Part shown: positions 8,444 through 17,485 of the stretch, in pieces
Numbering within the stretch: position 1 is the first letter of the stretch
How the letters are laid out: each line of letters begins with the position of its first letter
Assembly: GCA_947626165.1 (NCBI GenBank)
Contig: CANQRG010000003.1
Location: 72,375-136,374 of the forward strand
Source: an uncultured Clostridia bacterium
Lineage (GTDB): Bacteria; Bacillota; Clostridia; Oscillospirales; Ruminococcaceae
DNA: 64,000 nucleotides
Direction: 5' to 3'
Notes under the pieces: model-generated
What the model saw: the letters and a program-made list of their open reading frames with translations, nothing else
What the model was told of the DNA's origin: nothing
Database searches by the model: none
Translations under genes and position numbers: made by a program

Positions 8444-9940
8444 TTACTGATCGTTTTGTCCGCTTGTATAATCGTTATGGATTTCCTCGATCTTTGATGG
8501 CGTATACTTTTCGAAAGCCTTTTCGTTTTTCTTTATTTTTAAGTCCTTCTTCCAGCTATCAAACATCTCTTCATATTCTTCATATTTCATTTCCTGAAGA
8601 ATACTCTCATAATAATCGCCGCCAATTAAGTAGTCGTTTCTTTCTGTAGGATCGTACTTAACTATTACATAGTAACTAGTATCATCCTCGTAAAAAATCG
8701 GCTTATTGAAATTTTTTATGCTTTCCTTGATGTACTTCGCCAAATCACTTACAGACTCTTCATCTGCTGTGCTAACCATAACTTCATTTGTGTCAAACTT
8801 AGCATACAGAGCTGTTTCTGCGTTGACTGCCTGTTCAAAATCAAACACGCTTGTGTAGTTAGTATCAGTATACCAGTTATCGAAAGTGTAGAAGTCTCTA
8901 ACCGGATCCGCAGGTCTTTCAGCCTTTTCTCCGCTCTTTATCACTTGGGGTTTTTGAGGAGTGTCCTCGCCGTACTCTTCTCCGCTTTGATCATAAAAAT
9001 GTACGTGAATTTCCTTTGGTTCCTCTGCAGTAGTTGTTGTAGTCTGCGTAGCCTCAGTTGTTTCTGCTGAACTGCTGCCGGATACCGTTGTGTCTGCATT
9101 GCTGCTTTCAACAACCGTTGTAGCCTCAGTTACAGCAGTTGTAGCCGCTGTTGTCGGCTCTTGGGTTTCGGCATTGTATTTTGAAATAACTTCATCAAAA
9201 TCATCATTTTGCTTAGCCATCTTAAAATACTTATTAGCTAATGACCTAGCTTCCTGGTCCGCTTTCTTTGAGGCTTTTGTCTGCTCCTCCGGCGACTGCG
9301 TTGTGGTTGCTTCCTCCGAAGTTGATGTGCTTGCCGCTGTTGTAGCCGCTGTTGTTCTCGGAACAGAAATCAGCTTATATCTAACATAATTATCTTTAAG
9401 ATACTTACTGATATCATTATTCTTTACAGCCTTTTCTCCGTCCTCTCCGTAATAATGATGGAATAAAAGCTCCTTTTGCTTTTCAGCAGTAAAATACTTA
9501 GTTACAGAATCCTTTGATATACCCTGCTCTGATAAGTATTCCTCAGTCATATTTTCCATATAACTTTTTACAGCATTATTTACCTCTTCGGCATCCTCAG
9601 AAGAAAGCTTAAGACCCAGCTTTTCAAACTGCTTGTTTGCTGCAACAAGCTCAAGCGTATGCTCATAAGCATAATCGGGTAAGTAGTCACCTAGCTTAAC
9701 CTTTTTGCCGTCTTCGTTTTCAACTTCCTTATCCAAATAGTTATAAGTTGTTGCCGTTCCAGAATTAGCTTCTGAATATGTCTGCTCCATATATTCAGAC
9801 AGCATATAGTTGATATAAACTCCTGCGTTGACATCATAATCGTCAACAGTCATAATTTTGCTCATATCTGAACATCCTGCCATAGATACAGCCATTATTG
9901 ATGCTACAGATAAAGCTGCGATTTTCTTTAGTTTAGACAT
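8444..9940 (-). CDS. PrsA/SurA-like lipoprotein with InlB-type repeat insertion
   Basis: 498 residues. A lipoprotein signal ends in MAGC (C23). The N-terminal 30-185 region resembles the helical chaperone domain of PrsA/SurA foldases. A strand like the start of a parvulin domain (VRYKLISVPR, 186-195) follows, then Thr/Ser/Glu-rich linkers (about 196-222 and 260-308), and a clear InlB B-repeat/Listeria-Bacteroides repeat (311-382, with GEKAERPADP, FDNWYTD and ALYAKF). The C-terminal part (400-480) looks like the remainder of a foldase. So the parvulin core seems split or replaced. Likely exported and membrane-tethered, assisting folding or binding the wall; activity is unproven. Own promoter about 140 nt upstream. 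Confidence 0.75.
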   Translation of the reverse strand: MSKLKKIAALSVASIMAVSMAGCSDMSKIMTVDDYDVNAGVYINYMLSEYMEQTYSEANSGTATTYNYLDKEVENEDGKKVKLGDYLPDYAYEHTLELVAANKQFEKLGLKLSSEDAEEVNNAVKSYMENMTEEYLSEQGISKDSVTKYFTAEKQKELLFHHYYGEDGEKAVKNNDISKYLKDNYVRYKLISVPRTTAATTAASTSTSEEATTTQSPEEQTKASKKADQEARSLANKYFKMAKQNDDFDEVISKYNAETQEPTTAATTAVTEATTVVESSNADTTVSGSSSAETTEATQTTTTTAEEPKEIHVHFYDQSGEEYGEDTPQKPQVIKSGEKAERPADPVRDFYTFDNWYTDTNYTSVFDFEQAVNAETALYAKFDTNEVMVSTADEESVSDLAKYIKESIKNFNKPIFYEDDTSYYVIVKYDPTERNDYLIGGDYYESILQEMKYEEYEEMFDSWKKDLKIKKNEKAFEKYTPSKIEEIHNDYTSGQNDQ

Positions 9941-10085
9941 TACTTTGCCTCCTGTTTATTAATAAGTATTAAATAATTAACCGTTCAATACAAGGGTTGT
10001 CCTACTCTAAAAGTCAAAGACAGACCCAATAAATCTTGAATGGAATTTGCCGGTAATCTACCAACAATAATATAACAACGATAGT

Positions 10086-10114
10086 ATTATAAACTATTTT
10101 AAAAATAAAGTCAA
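10086..10114 (-). promoter_or_regulatory. SigA-type promoter of the PrsA-like gene
   Basis: TTGACT (10109-10114), 17-nt spacer, TATAAT (10086-10091). The resulting leader of about 140 nt carries no structure I recognise. Confidence 0.75.
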
Positions 10115-10193
10115 GTGTTTGGATTTACTAATTATACATATTATGTAGATTTCTCCTAAAACACGCTTTATATAAAAAATCAACAGTCTTTAA

Positions 10194-11126
10194 TCACTGT
10201 TTCTCAGAAGTACCTTCAGACGTATTTGCCGCCTGCTGACCCTTATTAGAATCATCAGACACACTGGGATCAATAGGACCTTCAGCACTCTCTTTTATTC
10301 CTCCCCAAGTTGTTAGGTAAACTTTAGTAAACTTTATATCGTCAAGCGGCTGATAATCGTCATCGTCGATATCTCTGACCTCTGCATTTAAAATTTTATT
10401 ATACGTTTCCCAGCCGTCGCAAACCTGACCGAAAACAGTATACTGCTGCGACGCTTCGGGAACTCCTCCATAACTGCACAGCTTATCCGAAAGCTCTTTA
10501 TAAACGCTCTTCAATGAAGAATCAACTTTTTCAGTATCTTTAACTTGCTCCTTTTTCTTATCAGAAGTCACGGAGTTTCCGAAAAACATAACACTGCTTC
10601 CTGCCACATTTTTCTTCCAGAAAAGCAAGCCATTCGTACCAACAAACGAACCAAGCGCTCCCTTGAACGTCCACATATTAGGGCTTATTTCAGCATCAAT
10701 AGTCTCTGTATTAGTATTGTTTGTAGTCTCGCCGTCTGCTGATTTTGCACCGCCTGTAAAATACAAATGGTCTCCCCTGTTCTCCTTTTCATTCCCCGAA
10801 ACTACACCGAAAACATAAGTGTCATTATAATAGCTGTTCTCAATCAGCTTTTTATAATACTTAACGTAATTCGGAGCCTCGTTTTCAAACAACACGGCTT
10901 TGAAAGTTCCAAGAGTTGTTTCATAAACAACAACATCCAAATCGTCTGCATAATCCTCATACTGAACGAACTTAACGTCTTCATACTTATTATCATCGCT
11001 TTTGTTGAATGTAAGAAATATGAAAAGTGCAGCCAGAAAAACTATAGCAATAAGAGAAAACTTAAAGTATTTCACAAACGCAGGACTATGCATAGGATTT
11101 ACTTTTTTACTTCCCTGATTTGACAT
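10194..11126 (-). CDS. Membrane-anchored cyclophilin-type PPIase domain protein, degenerate active site
   Basis: 310 residues. A basic N-terminus and one membrane segment (about 20-42) are followed by an extracytoplasmic cyclophilin-like domain (VVVYETTLGTFKAVLFENEAPNYV, then FKGALGSF and QYTVFGQVCDGWE), ending in a Ser/Asp/Gln-rich tail. Canonical cyclophilins have FHRVI, with the catalytic Arg, after the first helix. Here the corresponding stretch reads YVFGVV, and GTN-type residues replace the usual QGG/MA active-site sequence. Isomerase activity is therefore doubtful, though chaperone function is possible. It sits 32 nt after cysS and upstream of the PrsA-like gene: two folding-factor relatives side by side. 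Confidence 0.75.
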   Translation of the reverse strand: MSNQGSKKVNPMHSPAFVKYFKFSLIAIVFLAALFIFLTFNKSDDNKYEDVKFVQYEDYADDLDVVVYETTLGTFKAVLFENEAPNYVKYYKKLIENSYYNDTYVFGVVSGNEKENRGDHLYFTGGAKSADGETTNNTNTETIDAEISPNMWTFKGALGSFVGTNGLLFWKKNVAGSSVMFFGNSVTSDKKKEQVKDTEKVDSSLKSVYKELSDKLCSYGGVPEASQQYTVFGQVCDGWETYNKILNAEVRDIDDDDYQPLDDIKFTKVYLTTWGGIKESAEGPIDPSVSDDSNKGQQAANTSEGTSEKQ

Positions 11127-11158
11127 TTTATCACCGATCCTTTTTAGCTAGAGTCTGT

Positions 11159-12553
11159 TTACTTCTTCTTTATAGCAGTTCCCTGTCTGGTTTCTTCAAT
11201 AATATATCCAAGCTCTGAGATCTTGTCTCTTAATGCGTCAGCCTTGTCAAAATCTTTTGCCTTTCTTGCCTCCTGCCTTTGAGATGCAAGCTCTAATATC
11301 TCCTCAGGAATAACATCTTCTTTATCTCTGTTATAGCAAATACCCAAAACACTGGTCAGCTCATCAAATATATCAGCGCAGGCTTTAAGCTCTCCCTTTA
11401 CAGCATTTCCGCCAGCGATCAACGTGTTGATTTCCCGAACGAGCTCAAATAATGCAGAAAGCGCGTCGGCAGTATTTAAGTCATCTGAAAGTGCGTCAAC
11501 AAACTGCGTCTTTCTGTTATCAAAAAAAGCCTTTACATTGTCACTCAACGCTCCTTCAGATGCAGATTCAAGCGCCCTGTCAATACTGCTTCTGCAATTA
11601 TACAAACGCTCTAATGACGCCTTACAAGCCTCTAACAATTCAATAGAGTAATTGATAGGCGATCTGTAATGCGCCTGAATCATAAGATATCTTATAGCCT
11701 CATAGCCGTACTTTTCGGCAACGTCTCTTGTTGTGAAAAAGTTTCCTGCCGATTTTGACATCTTTTTATTGTCAATATTGATATGACCGTTGTGCATCCA
11801 GTAATGTGCCAAAGGCTCTCCGGTTGCCGCCTCCGACTGAGCGATTTCATTCTCGTGATGGGGGAAAATCAGGTCAACTCCTCCGCCGTGAATATCAATA
11901 GTCTCGCCGATATAATGCTTGCTCATTGCAGAACACTCAATGTGCCAGCCTGGTCTGCCGTTTCCCCAAGGGGATTCCCAAAACGGTTCACCCACCTTTG
12001 CCGCTTTCCACAAAGCAAAGTCAAGCGGGTCTTCCTTTATATCGTTTACGTCAATTCTCGCCCCCGACATAAGGTCGTCAATCGACTGATTAATCAGCTT
12101 TCCATAACCCTTGAATTTCCTTGTTCTAAAATATACATCTCCGCCTGCCTGATAAGCATAGCCCTTGTTGACAAGTGTTTTAATCAAATCAATTATAATG
12201 TCCATACTCTCGGTTACTTTAGGAGAAATGTCTGCCTCAAGAGCGTTAAGACCTCGAAGGTCGGTAAGATATTCTTTTATATACTTTTCTGATATATCGC
12301 TCGCTTCAACGCCTTCTTCATTAGCCCTTTTGATAATTTTGTCGTCAACGTCGGTGAAGTTCTGAACAAACTTTACATCGTATCCGATGTATTTAAGAAA
12401 TCTCCGTAACACATCAAAAACGCAGATAGGACGTGCGTTTCCTATATGAATATAGTTATATACTGTAGGGCCGCAGACATAAATGCCTGCCCTGCCCTCA
12501 TTTATCGGTTCAAACTCTTCCTTTTGCCTTGTCAAAGTATTATATATTTTCAT
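11159..12553 (-). CDS. cysS: Cysteinyl-tRNA synthetase
   Basis: Class I synthetase charging tRNA-Cys. 464 residues, full length. The HIGH box appears as HIGNA after the zinc ligand CGPTVYN, and the KMSKS loop as KKMSKSAGN. The zinc-binding GWHIECSAMS and HHENE segments are present. The start has AAAGGA eight nt upstream. It follows cysE by 27 nt under the T-box at 13290-13540, so uncharged tRNA-Cys should raise both serine acetylation for cysteine synthesis and its charging. This cysE-cysS arrangement is common in Firmicutes. Confidence 0.98.
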   Translation of the reverse strand: MKIYNTLTRQKEEFEPINEGRAGIYVCGPTVYNYIHIGNARPICVFDVLRRFLKYIGYDVKFVQNFTDVDDKIIKRANEEGVEASDISEKYIKEYLTDLRGLNALEADISPKVTESMDIIIDLIKTLVNKGYAYQAGGDVYFRTRKFKGYGKLINQSIDDLMSGARIDVNDIKEDPLDFALWKAAKVGEPFWESPWGNGRPGWHIECSAMSKHYIGETIDIHGGGVDLIFPHHENEIAQSEAATGEPLAHYWMHNGHINIDNKKMSKSAGNFFTTRDVAEKYGYEAIRYLMIQAHYRSPINYSIELLEACKASLERLYNCRSSIDRALESASEGALSDNVKAFFDNRKTQFVDALSDDLNTADALSALFELVREINTLIAGGNAVKGELKACADIFDELTSVLGICYNRDKEDVIPEEILELASQRQEARKAKDFDKADALRDKISELGYIIEETRQGTAIKKK

Positions 12554-12580
12554 AAACGCTTTCCTTTTCTAAATATAATT

Positions 12581-13246
12581 CTAATTCTGATTATTAAGCT
12601 TTTTCTTTTCTGCCTTTAGCTTCTCAATTTCCTTTCTCAGCTCCTCTATCTTCACAAGCTGTCTGCAAAGCTCCTGAGAAACAGGGTCGGGAATATGAAC
12701 CTGATCCAAATCCTGATTTCTTACCCTCTGTCCTTCTATTCTTACTATCCTTGCAGGAACACCCACTGCTGTAGAGTTCTCAGGAACCTCCTCAAGAACG
12801 ACAGCATTTGCTGCGATCTTCGCATTGTCTCCGACCTTGAACGGCCCTAAAACTCTTGCTCCAGAACCTACCATAACATTGTTGCCTAATGTAGGATGGC
12901 GCTTTCCGTGCTCTTTTCCTGTTCCGCCGAGGGTAACGCCCTGATATATCAAGCAGTTGTCCCCGATTTCAGCAGTCTCACCTATAACGACTCCGCTGCC
13001 GTGGTCAATAAGAAGTCCCTTTCCTATTTTTGCGCCCGGGTGAATTTCTATTCCCGTTAAAAACCTTGAAAACTGCGAGATCAATCTTGCTATTAAATAG
13101 AATTTTCTAAGATAAAACCAATGCGCTATTCTGTGAAAAATAACCGCATGAAGTCCCGAATATGCCAGTAATATCTCAAGAGTTGTTCTGGCGGCTGGGT
13201 CCTTTTCCTTTACCATTCTTATGTCCTCTTTGATTTTTTCAAACAT
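12581..13246 (-). CDS. cysE: Serine O-acetyltransferase
   Basis: Acetylates L-serine with acetyl-CoA to O-acetylserine, the precursor of cysteine. 221 residues from the ATG at 13244-13246 (AAAGG eight nt upstream; the frame extends to a GTG at 13255 that overlaps this site). The left-handed beta-helix of hexapeptide repeats is evident from [17 protein letters not shown] onward, including the acetyltransferase signature [17 protein letters not shown]. The C-terminal helix ([15 protein letters not shown]) is coiled-coil-like. First gene of the T-box-controlled cysE-cysS unit. Confidence 0.97.
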   Translation of the reverse strand: MFEKIKEDIRMVKEKDPAARTTLEILLAYSGLHAVIFHRIAHWFYLRKFYLIARLISQFSRFLTGIEIHPGAKIGKGLLIDHGSGVVIGETAEIGDNCLIYQGVTLGGTGKEHGKRHPTLGNNVMVGSGARVLGPFKVGDNAKIAANAVVLEEVPENSTAVGVPARIVRIEGQRVRNQDLDQVHIPDPVSQELCRQLVKIEELRKEIEKLKAEKKKLNNQN

Positions 13247-13289
13247 AATATACACCTTTCAATACTTTTTCTGATTTAATTCTATTGCA

Positions 13290-13540
13290 GTAAAAAATAA
13301 AACCTCCAAAGCAAGTAACGCTAAGGAGGCAGTTTAATCAAACTACGGTTCCACTCCGATTTATAACTCAAGCCTTTAACGCAGGATACGCAGACAGATA
13401 CTCAAAAAGCTGAATCGACGCTCAAATTTCCCTGTCCGAGCTGGCAGCCGCACTTCGCTGTAAACCGCTTATGTGCTTTCACCACACCGCACACTCTCTG
13501 AAAAGTTTTATTACAGTTACTCTGACTGTTACGCCTTTTA
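13290..13540 (-). ncRNA. T-box riboswitch (cysteine) upstream of cysE-cysS
   Basis: Minus-strand leader starting at the promoter at 13545-13573. It contains a stem-I-like CAGAGAGTGTGCGG with a GGTGTGGTGAAAG element, a T-box sequence GGAGTGGAACCGTAG (13343-13359 region), and a terminator of CCTCC/GGAGG arms followed by TTTTATTTTTT. In T-boxes uncharged tRNA pairs by its anticodon with a specifier codon and by its CCA end with the T-box, switching terminator to antiterminator. A UGC cysteine codon in GAAGTGCGG (13450-13452) is my candidate specifier; a second UGC lies at 13444-13446. The gene context supports Cys. Confidence 0.9.
13292..13330 (-). terminator. Regulated terminator of the cys T-box
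   Basis: Minus-strand GCCTCC and GGAGG arms (13325-13329 and 13303-13307) around a 17-nt loop, followed by TTTTATTTTTT. It lies between the T-box sequence and cysE. Confidence 0.8.
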
Positions 13541-13544
13541 AGAT

Positions 13545-13573
13545 ATTATATTCCAAAGTCTTCTGTTTGTCAA
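13545..13573 (-). promoter_or_regulatory. SigA-type promoter of the T-box/cysE-cysS unit
   Basis: TTGACA (13568-13573), 17-nt spacer, TATAAT (13545-13550): both hexamers match consensus. Confidence 0.85.
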
Positions 13574-13614
13574 CCAAAAAATCAAAAATAATTACCAACC
13601 ATAGAAGCTCTCCG

Positions 13615-14181
13615 CTATTTACTAGCGTCAATATACTTCCAATAAGCGGCGAGATACTGAACTCCCGACACAACGGTTAAAACCACAGCGATCCAAATAA
13701 GAATTTCATTTACCCATATATTATGGATTGCAAGACCCTCTAAAAGCATAATTGCAACAATGGCTATCATAGTAAAAGCTGTTTTGAGCTTTCCCCATAT
13801 TCCTGCAGGAACAACAACGCCCTCATTGGCTGCTACAAGTCTTACACCCGAAACCATAAACTCACGCGCAAGGATAAGTATTACTGCAACCGCGTCGATC
13901 CACATAGGGCTTCTCGCAAGAAAGCAGATAAGCGCTGTTACAACTAATATCTTATCAGCTAATGGGTCTAAAAATTTTCCGAATGTTGTGACAAGACCTC
14001 GTTTTCTGGCAATTTTACCGTCAAACCAGTCGGTTACTGACGCCGCTGCAAAAATGACAAGCGCTATGATAATGAATATATCCACCCTCGCAGCATAAAC
14101 TTTTCCCGAAAGAAGCATAGAAGCAACAAAAAACGGTATCAGCGCAACTCTTAACACAGTCAATTTATTTGGAAGATTCAT
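13615..14181 (-). CDS. pgsA: CDP-diacylglycerol-glycerol-3-phosphate 3-phosphatidyltransferase
   Basis: Integral membrane enzyme making phosphatidylglycerophosphate, the committed step to phosphatidylglycerol. 188 residues with about five membrane segments. The CDP-alcohol phosphotransferase signature is complete: DWFDGKIARKRG, then GKFLDPLADK, giving the D-x2-D-G-x2-A-R-x8-G-x3-D-x3-D pattern. The start has AAAGGGA ten nt upstream. Last gene of the co-directional recA/rimO run. The order rimO-pgsA is common in Firmicutes, here split by a secreted MBL protein gene. Confidence 0.95.
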   Translation of the reverse strand: MNLPNKLTVLRVALIPFFVASMLLSGKVYAARVDIFIIIALVIFAAASVTDWFDGKIARKRGLVTTFGKFLDPLADKILVVTALICFLARSPMWIDAVAVILILAREFMVSGVRLVAANEGVVVPAGIWGKLKTAFTMIAIVAIMLLEGLAIHNIWVNEILIWIAVVLTVVSGVQYLAAYWKYIDASK

Positions 14182-14248
14182 AATTTATAAGTCCCTTTCT
14201 AAAATTTAAAACAGATTTCCTGTCTTAAATATTTTGATCTTAATAATA

Positions 14249-16102
14249 TCAAACTATTCTAAAGCTCTTTTTAACTGTGGAGTTGTAAAAGCCTTTTCCT
14301 TTAATTATAACAGTTGCATAGCCTCGATTTGTATTATTCTTATAGCTTATTGTATAGTCTGTTCCGTTGACAAGCTTTTTCTTTCCAAGCTTTACAACAA
14401 TAGCTTTCTGTGTTCTGGCTTTACCATTGTACTTGAGATTTTTAATTTTGCTTACCTTGCATTTTTTAATACTCTTTTTATGCTTCATACTAATAATAGC
14501 GCTATCATCAGAATAAACTTTTTTTCCGTCGACAACTTTATAAGAACGAATATAAAAATAATACTTTTTACCTGCTTTGAGCTTTTTCATGCAGGAGTTT
14601 ACATCTCCGCCCTTGATATTCTTAAATGTCTTAAAATTATTCTTGTCATTAACAGAATACTTTATCTGATATCCGTCTGCATAGCTTATTTTTCCCCATT
14701 GAAGCATTACCTTTCCGTTGGTCAGCGACTTCTTAGAACTAATACTTGTCTTCTTTGGCTTTATTGTAAAATATACCTTCTGAGAACCCGAATAGTTCCC
14801 TTTTCCCTTTACAGTTACAATACCTTCGCCTATATCAGTAGATTTGGTGTATGAAACTGTAAAATCAGTATTGAGCTTAAGCTTTCTTGCACCGTCATTT
14901 ACAACAACTTTCGGAGAAAGTTTAGAACCGGTATAAACCTTGTCATCTACATGGAAATATGTAGCCTGTGCTATTGATTTTTTTACTATTTTAAAGGTTC
15001 TTTCTCTTGAGCCGTAATAATTTCCCTTTCCGACGCAGATCAGTGTAGCTTTTCCTACGTTTACATTGTCTTTATAAGTTAAGAAGTAATCAATGCCCTC
15101 TTTAAGCTCAATACCTCCTATTGTCAATTTTATTTTAGGAGTGATAGCACTGCCGGTATATGTATACTCCTCCTGAAAGAATGTCACCTGTCCCGACGGG
15201 AGATAAATATCAGCCTGAGGAGTTTTATTCATCGAAAAGCTGTTGCCGTCTGAAGTTGAAACAATCACCCCGAGTAAGTCCGTTCTGTAAATATCAGCTC
15301 CGGCTTTATTAAGTCTTGTAAGTATTGTCTCAGCAGGAAGCCCCGTAGAGTTTACCGAAGTATCGGCTGTTATTACGGCTGCTTTTGGCTTTACAGCATC
15401 TATAAACGCCTGCGTTGAACTTGTATTGGCACCGTGATGCCCTACTTTTAAAACATCGCAGTTTATATTCTCTCCGCTTGACAAGATCTGCTGTTCTTCC
15501 TCAGCCTCGGCATCAGCCATAAATAAATACGAAACGCTTCCATATTCAAGCTTTAAAACAATAGAGTTATTATTAGTATTGTCATTAACAAGCTGATACG
15601 GAGCAATACACTTTACAGTCAGCTTTTTATCACCCACAGTTGTGTCGATTAAAACACTGCCTGCCATAATCTCTATAGGTTCGATCCTTTTTGAATCCAA
15701 AAGCTCTGTAAACTCAACAAACCTCGGAACAGCATCCACTGCCTTAGTCATATAAATGTTTTCTATCGTGAAAGCACCGCTTTCCATAACCTTGATAAGC
15801 CCGCCCACATGGTCGTTGTGAGGATGCGTGTTTACCATATAATCTATATTTGTTATACCCTGTTGCTTCAAATAATCAACTACAGTATCGCCTGTTCCGT
15901 AGTTGCCGCCATCTATCATCATTACTTCACTGTTCGGAAGTTTCACCAAAATAGAATCAGCCTGTCCCACATCAAGATAGTGAACCTCTAATTGTTCATT
16001 ATCCGCATAGGCTTTGTTGTGAGAAATTGTTATTGTCAATAATGCGATAAATACAATAAAAAATACTGAAATTACTATTTTTCTGCTTCTTATAATATTC
16101 AT
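14249..16102 (-). CDS. Secreted ComEC-type metallo-beta-lactamase with Ig-like and fn3 repeats
   Basis: 617 residues. The signal peptide is cleaved probably after AYA (33). The MBL domain (38-290) resembles the C-terminal hydrolase of ComEC: LDVGQADS, NTHPHNDHVGG (HxHxDH, 93-98), MADAEAE, GHHGANTSS. After it come two 60-residue Ig-like repeats of MBG/YDG type (313-372, 388-447), a fibronectin III domain (453-541), and a third Ig-like repeat (556-617). Each Ig-like unit ends in VKGKGNYSGS-like text. It is probably an exported nuclease or phosphodiesterase held near the wall. The substrate is unknown. It sits between rimO and pgsA, where it is not expected. Confidence 0.85.
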   Translation of the reverse strand: MNIIRSRKIVISVFFIVFIALLTITISHNKAYADNEQLEVHYLDVGQADSILVKLPNSEVMMIDGGNYGTGDTVVDYLKQQGITNIDYMVNTHPHNDHVGGLIKVMESGAFTIENIYMTKAVDAVPRFVEFTELLDSKRIEPIEIMAGSVLIDTTVGDKKLTVKCIAPYQLVNDNTNNNSIVLKLEYGSVSYLFMADAEAEEEQQILSSGENINCDVLKVGHHGANTSSTQAFIDAVKPKAAVITADTSVNSTGLPAETILTRLNKAGADIYRTDLLGVIVSTSDGNSFSMNKTPQADIYLPSGQVTFFQEEYTYTGSAITPKIKLTIGGIELKEGIDYFLTYKDNVNVGKATLICVGKGNYYGSRERTFKIVKKSIAQATYFHVDDKVYTGSKLSPKVVVNDGARKLKLNTDFTVSYTKSTDIGEGIVTVKGKGNYSGSQKVYFTIKPKKTSISSKKSLTNGKVMLQWGKISYADGYQIKYSVNDKNNFKTFKNIKGGDVNSCMKKLKAGKKYYFYIRSYKVVDGKKVYSDDSAIISMKHKKSIKKCKVSKIKNLKYNGKARTQKAIVVKLGKKKLVNGTDYTISYKNNTNRGYATVIIKGKGFYNSTVKKSFRIV

Positions 16103-16119
16103 ATGTAGTCGTCCTTTCT

Positions 16120-17442
16120 TTAAATCTGTTCTCCTAATAAGTCGTAATCCAATATATCATTGACCTTCACTTTAACGTATTCGCCTAATGAAAGCTTATT
16201 TTTACTTGTAAAGAATACCTTTCCGTCAATATCAGGTGCGTCCATATAACTTCTGCCGAAAAAGCATTCAGCATATCTGTCGTAACCCTCTACAACCACC
16301 TCAAGCTCACTTCCCAACAGGCTCTGATTGAACTCATCGGAAATTCTCATCTGCATATCATATATGATATCGCATCTGTGTTTCTTAATATCTTCGTCGA
16401 TCTGGTCAGGATAATCAGCTGCCGCAGTTCCCTCCTCCTGAGAGTAAGCAAAGCAGCCAAGCCTTTGAAACTTTATTTCCTCAACAAACCCGCAAAGCTC
16501 CTCAAACTGCTCCTTTGTTTCTCCGGGAAAACCTGCTATAAGCGTGGTTCTAAGCACAACATCAGGAATCTTATTTCTTATTTTTTTAATCAAATCAACA
16601 AGACTATGCTTATCGCCTTTTCTGTTCATACGCTTTAAAACCTTGTCATTGCAATGCTGAATAGGAATATCCATATAATTTACCAGCTTTTCCTGACAGG
16701 CAATAGTATCAATAAGCTCATCAGTAATGCGTTCGGGATACATATAAAGCGTTCTTATCCATTTAAGACCGTCAACCTCACAAAGTCTGTTAAGCAGCTC
16801 AGCCAGCCTAGACTCGTCGTAAATATCTTCGCCGTAGCGTGTGGTGTCTTGGGCAACCAAAACAAGCTCGGTAAATCCCTGTCTTGCGATCTTTTCTGCT
16901 TCATCAACTATATCTTCTATTTTTCTGCTTCTGAATCTTCCCCTTATTGACGGTATAGCACAATATGTACAGCAGTTGTCACACCCCTCTGCGATTTTTA
17001 TAAATGCAAAACTGCCGGGTGTTGAAATTATCCTCTTATCATCAAAGCAAAGGCTCTCCTTTCCGCCGTATGACGTTACTTTCTCACCCTTGCAGATGTC
17101 CTTAATTATCTTACATATCCTTTCATTTGAGCCTATACCTACAACAGCATCAACTTCTGGTATTTCCTTTAAAACCTCGTCCTTGTATCTTTCAGCAAGA
17201 CAGCCTGTAACAATAATTGCCTTTATTCTGCCCTCCTGTTTCAGAGTGCAGAACTCCAATATAGTCTCTATAGCCTCGCTCTTTGCAGACTCTATAAATC
17301 CGCAGGTGTTTACAATAACAACATCTGAAAGTGCAGCGTCAGAGACAAGCTCATATCCGTCTTTTCTCAACAGGTAAAGCATCCTTTCAGCGTCGACCTG
17401 ATTCTTAGGACAGCCGAGAGATACCATTCCCACTCTAACCAA
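16120..17442 (-). CDS. rimO: Ribosomal protein uS12 methylthiotransferase RimO
   Basis: Radical SAM methylthiotransferase modifying an aspartate of ribosomal protein S12. About 440 residues. An N-terminal UPF0004 domain supplies three cysteines (SLGCPKN, VNTCGFI, VTGCLAERY). The radical SAM cluster reads C-DNC-C-TY-C. A C-terminal TRAM domain follows. Residues after the cluster (AIPSIRGRFRSR) and YSQEEGT favour RimO over MiaB. A TTG (17440-17442), eight nt after AAAAGG, gives the usual start (MVRVGMVSLG). The open frame reaches a GTG three codons earlier that overlaps the ribosome site. Confidence 0.95.
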   Translation of the reverse strand: MVRVGMVSLGCPKNQVDAERMLYLLRKDGYELVSDAALSDVVIVNTCGFIESAKSEAIETILEFCTLKQEGRIKAIIVTGCLAERYKDEVLKEIPEVDAVVGIGSNERICKIIKDICKGEKVTSYGGKESLCFDDKRIISTPGSFAFIKIAEGCDNCCTYCAIPSIRGRFRSRKIEDIVDEAEKIARQGFTELVLVAQDTTRYGEDIYDESRLAELLNRLCEVDGLKWIRTLYMYPERITDELIDTIACQEKLVNYMDIPIQHCNDKVLKRMNRKGDKHSLVDLIKKIRNKIPDVVLRTTLIAGFPGETKEQFEELCGFVEEIKFQRLGCFAYSQEEGTAAADYPDQIDEDIKKHRCDIIYDMQMRISDEFNQSLLGSELEVVVEGYDRYAECFFGRSYMDAPDIDGKVFFTSKNKLSLGEYVKVKVNDILDYDLLGEQI

Positions 17443-17485
17443 ATAAATCACCTTTTCTAATTAAACTGTGTGCATTTTTAGTAAG

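Noticed and set aside
9090-9389. Plus-strand ORF of Val/Ala/Ser-rich composition
   Set aside because: Mirror of the Thr-rich linker codons of the PrsA-like lipoprotein.
11783-12292. Plus-strand ORF of 169 codons
   Set aside because: Antisense to cysS, whose motifs are intact.
14234-14854. Plus-strand hydrophobic ORF of 206 codons
   Set aside because: Antisense to the Lys-rich repeats of the secreted MBL protein; the hydrophobic look comes from reverse-complemented Lys codons.
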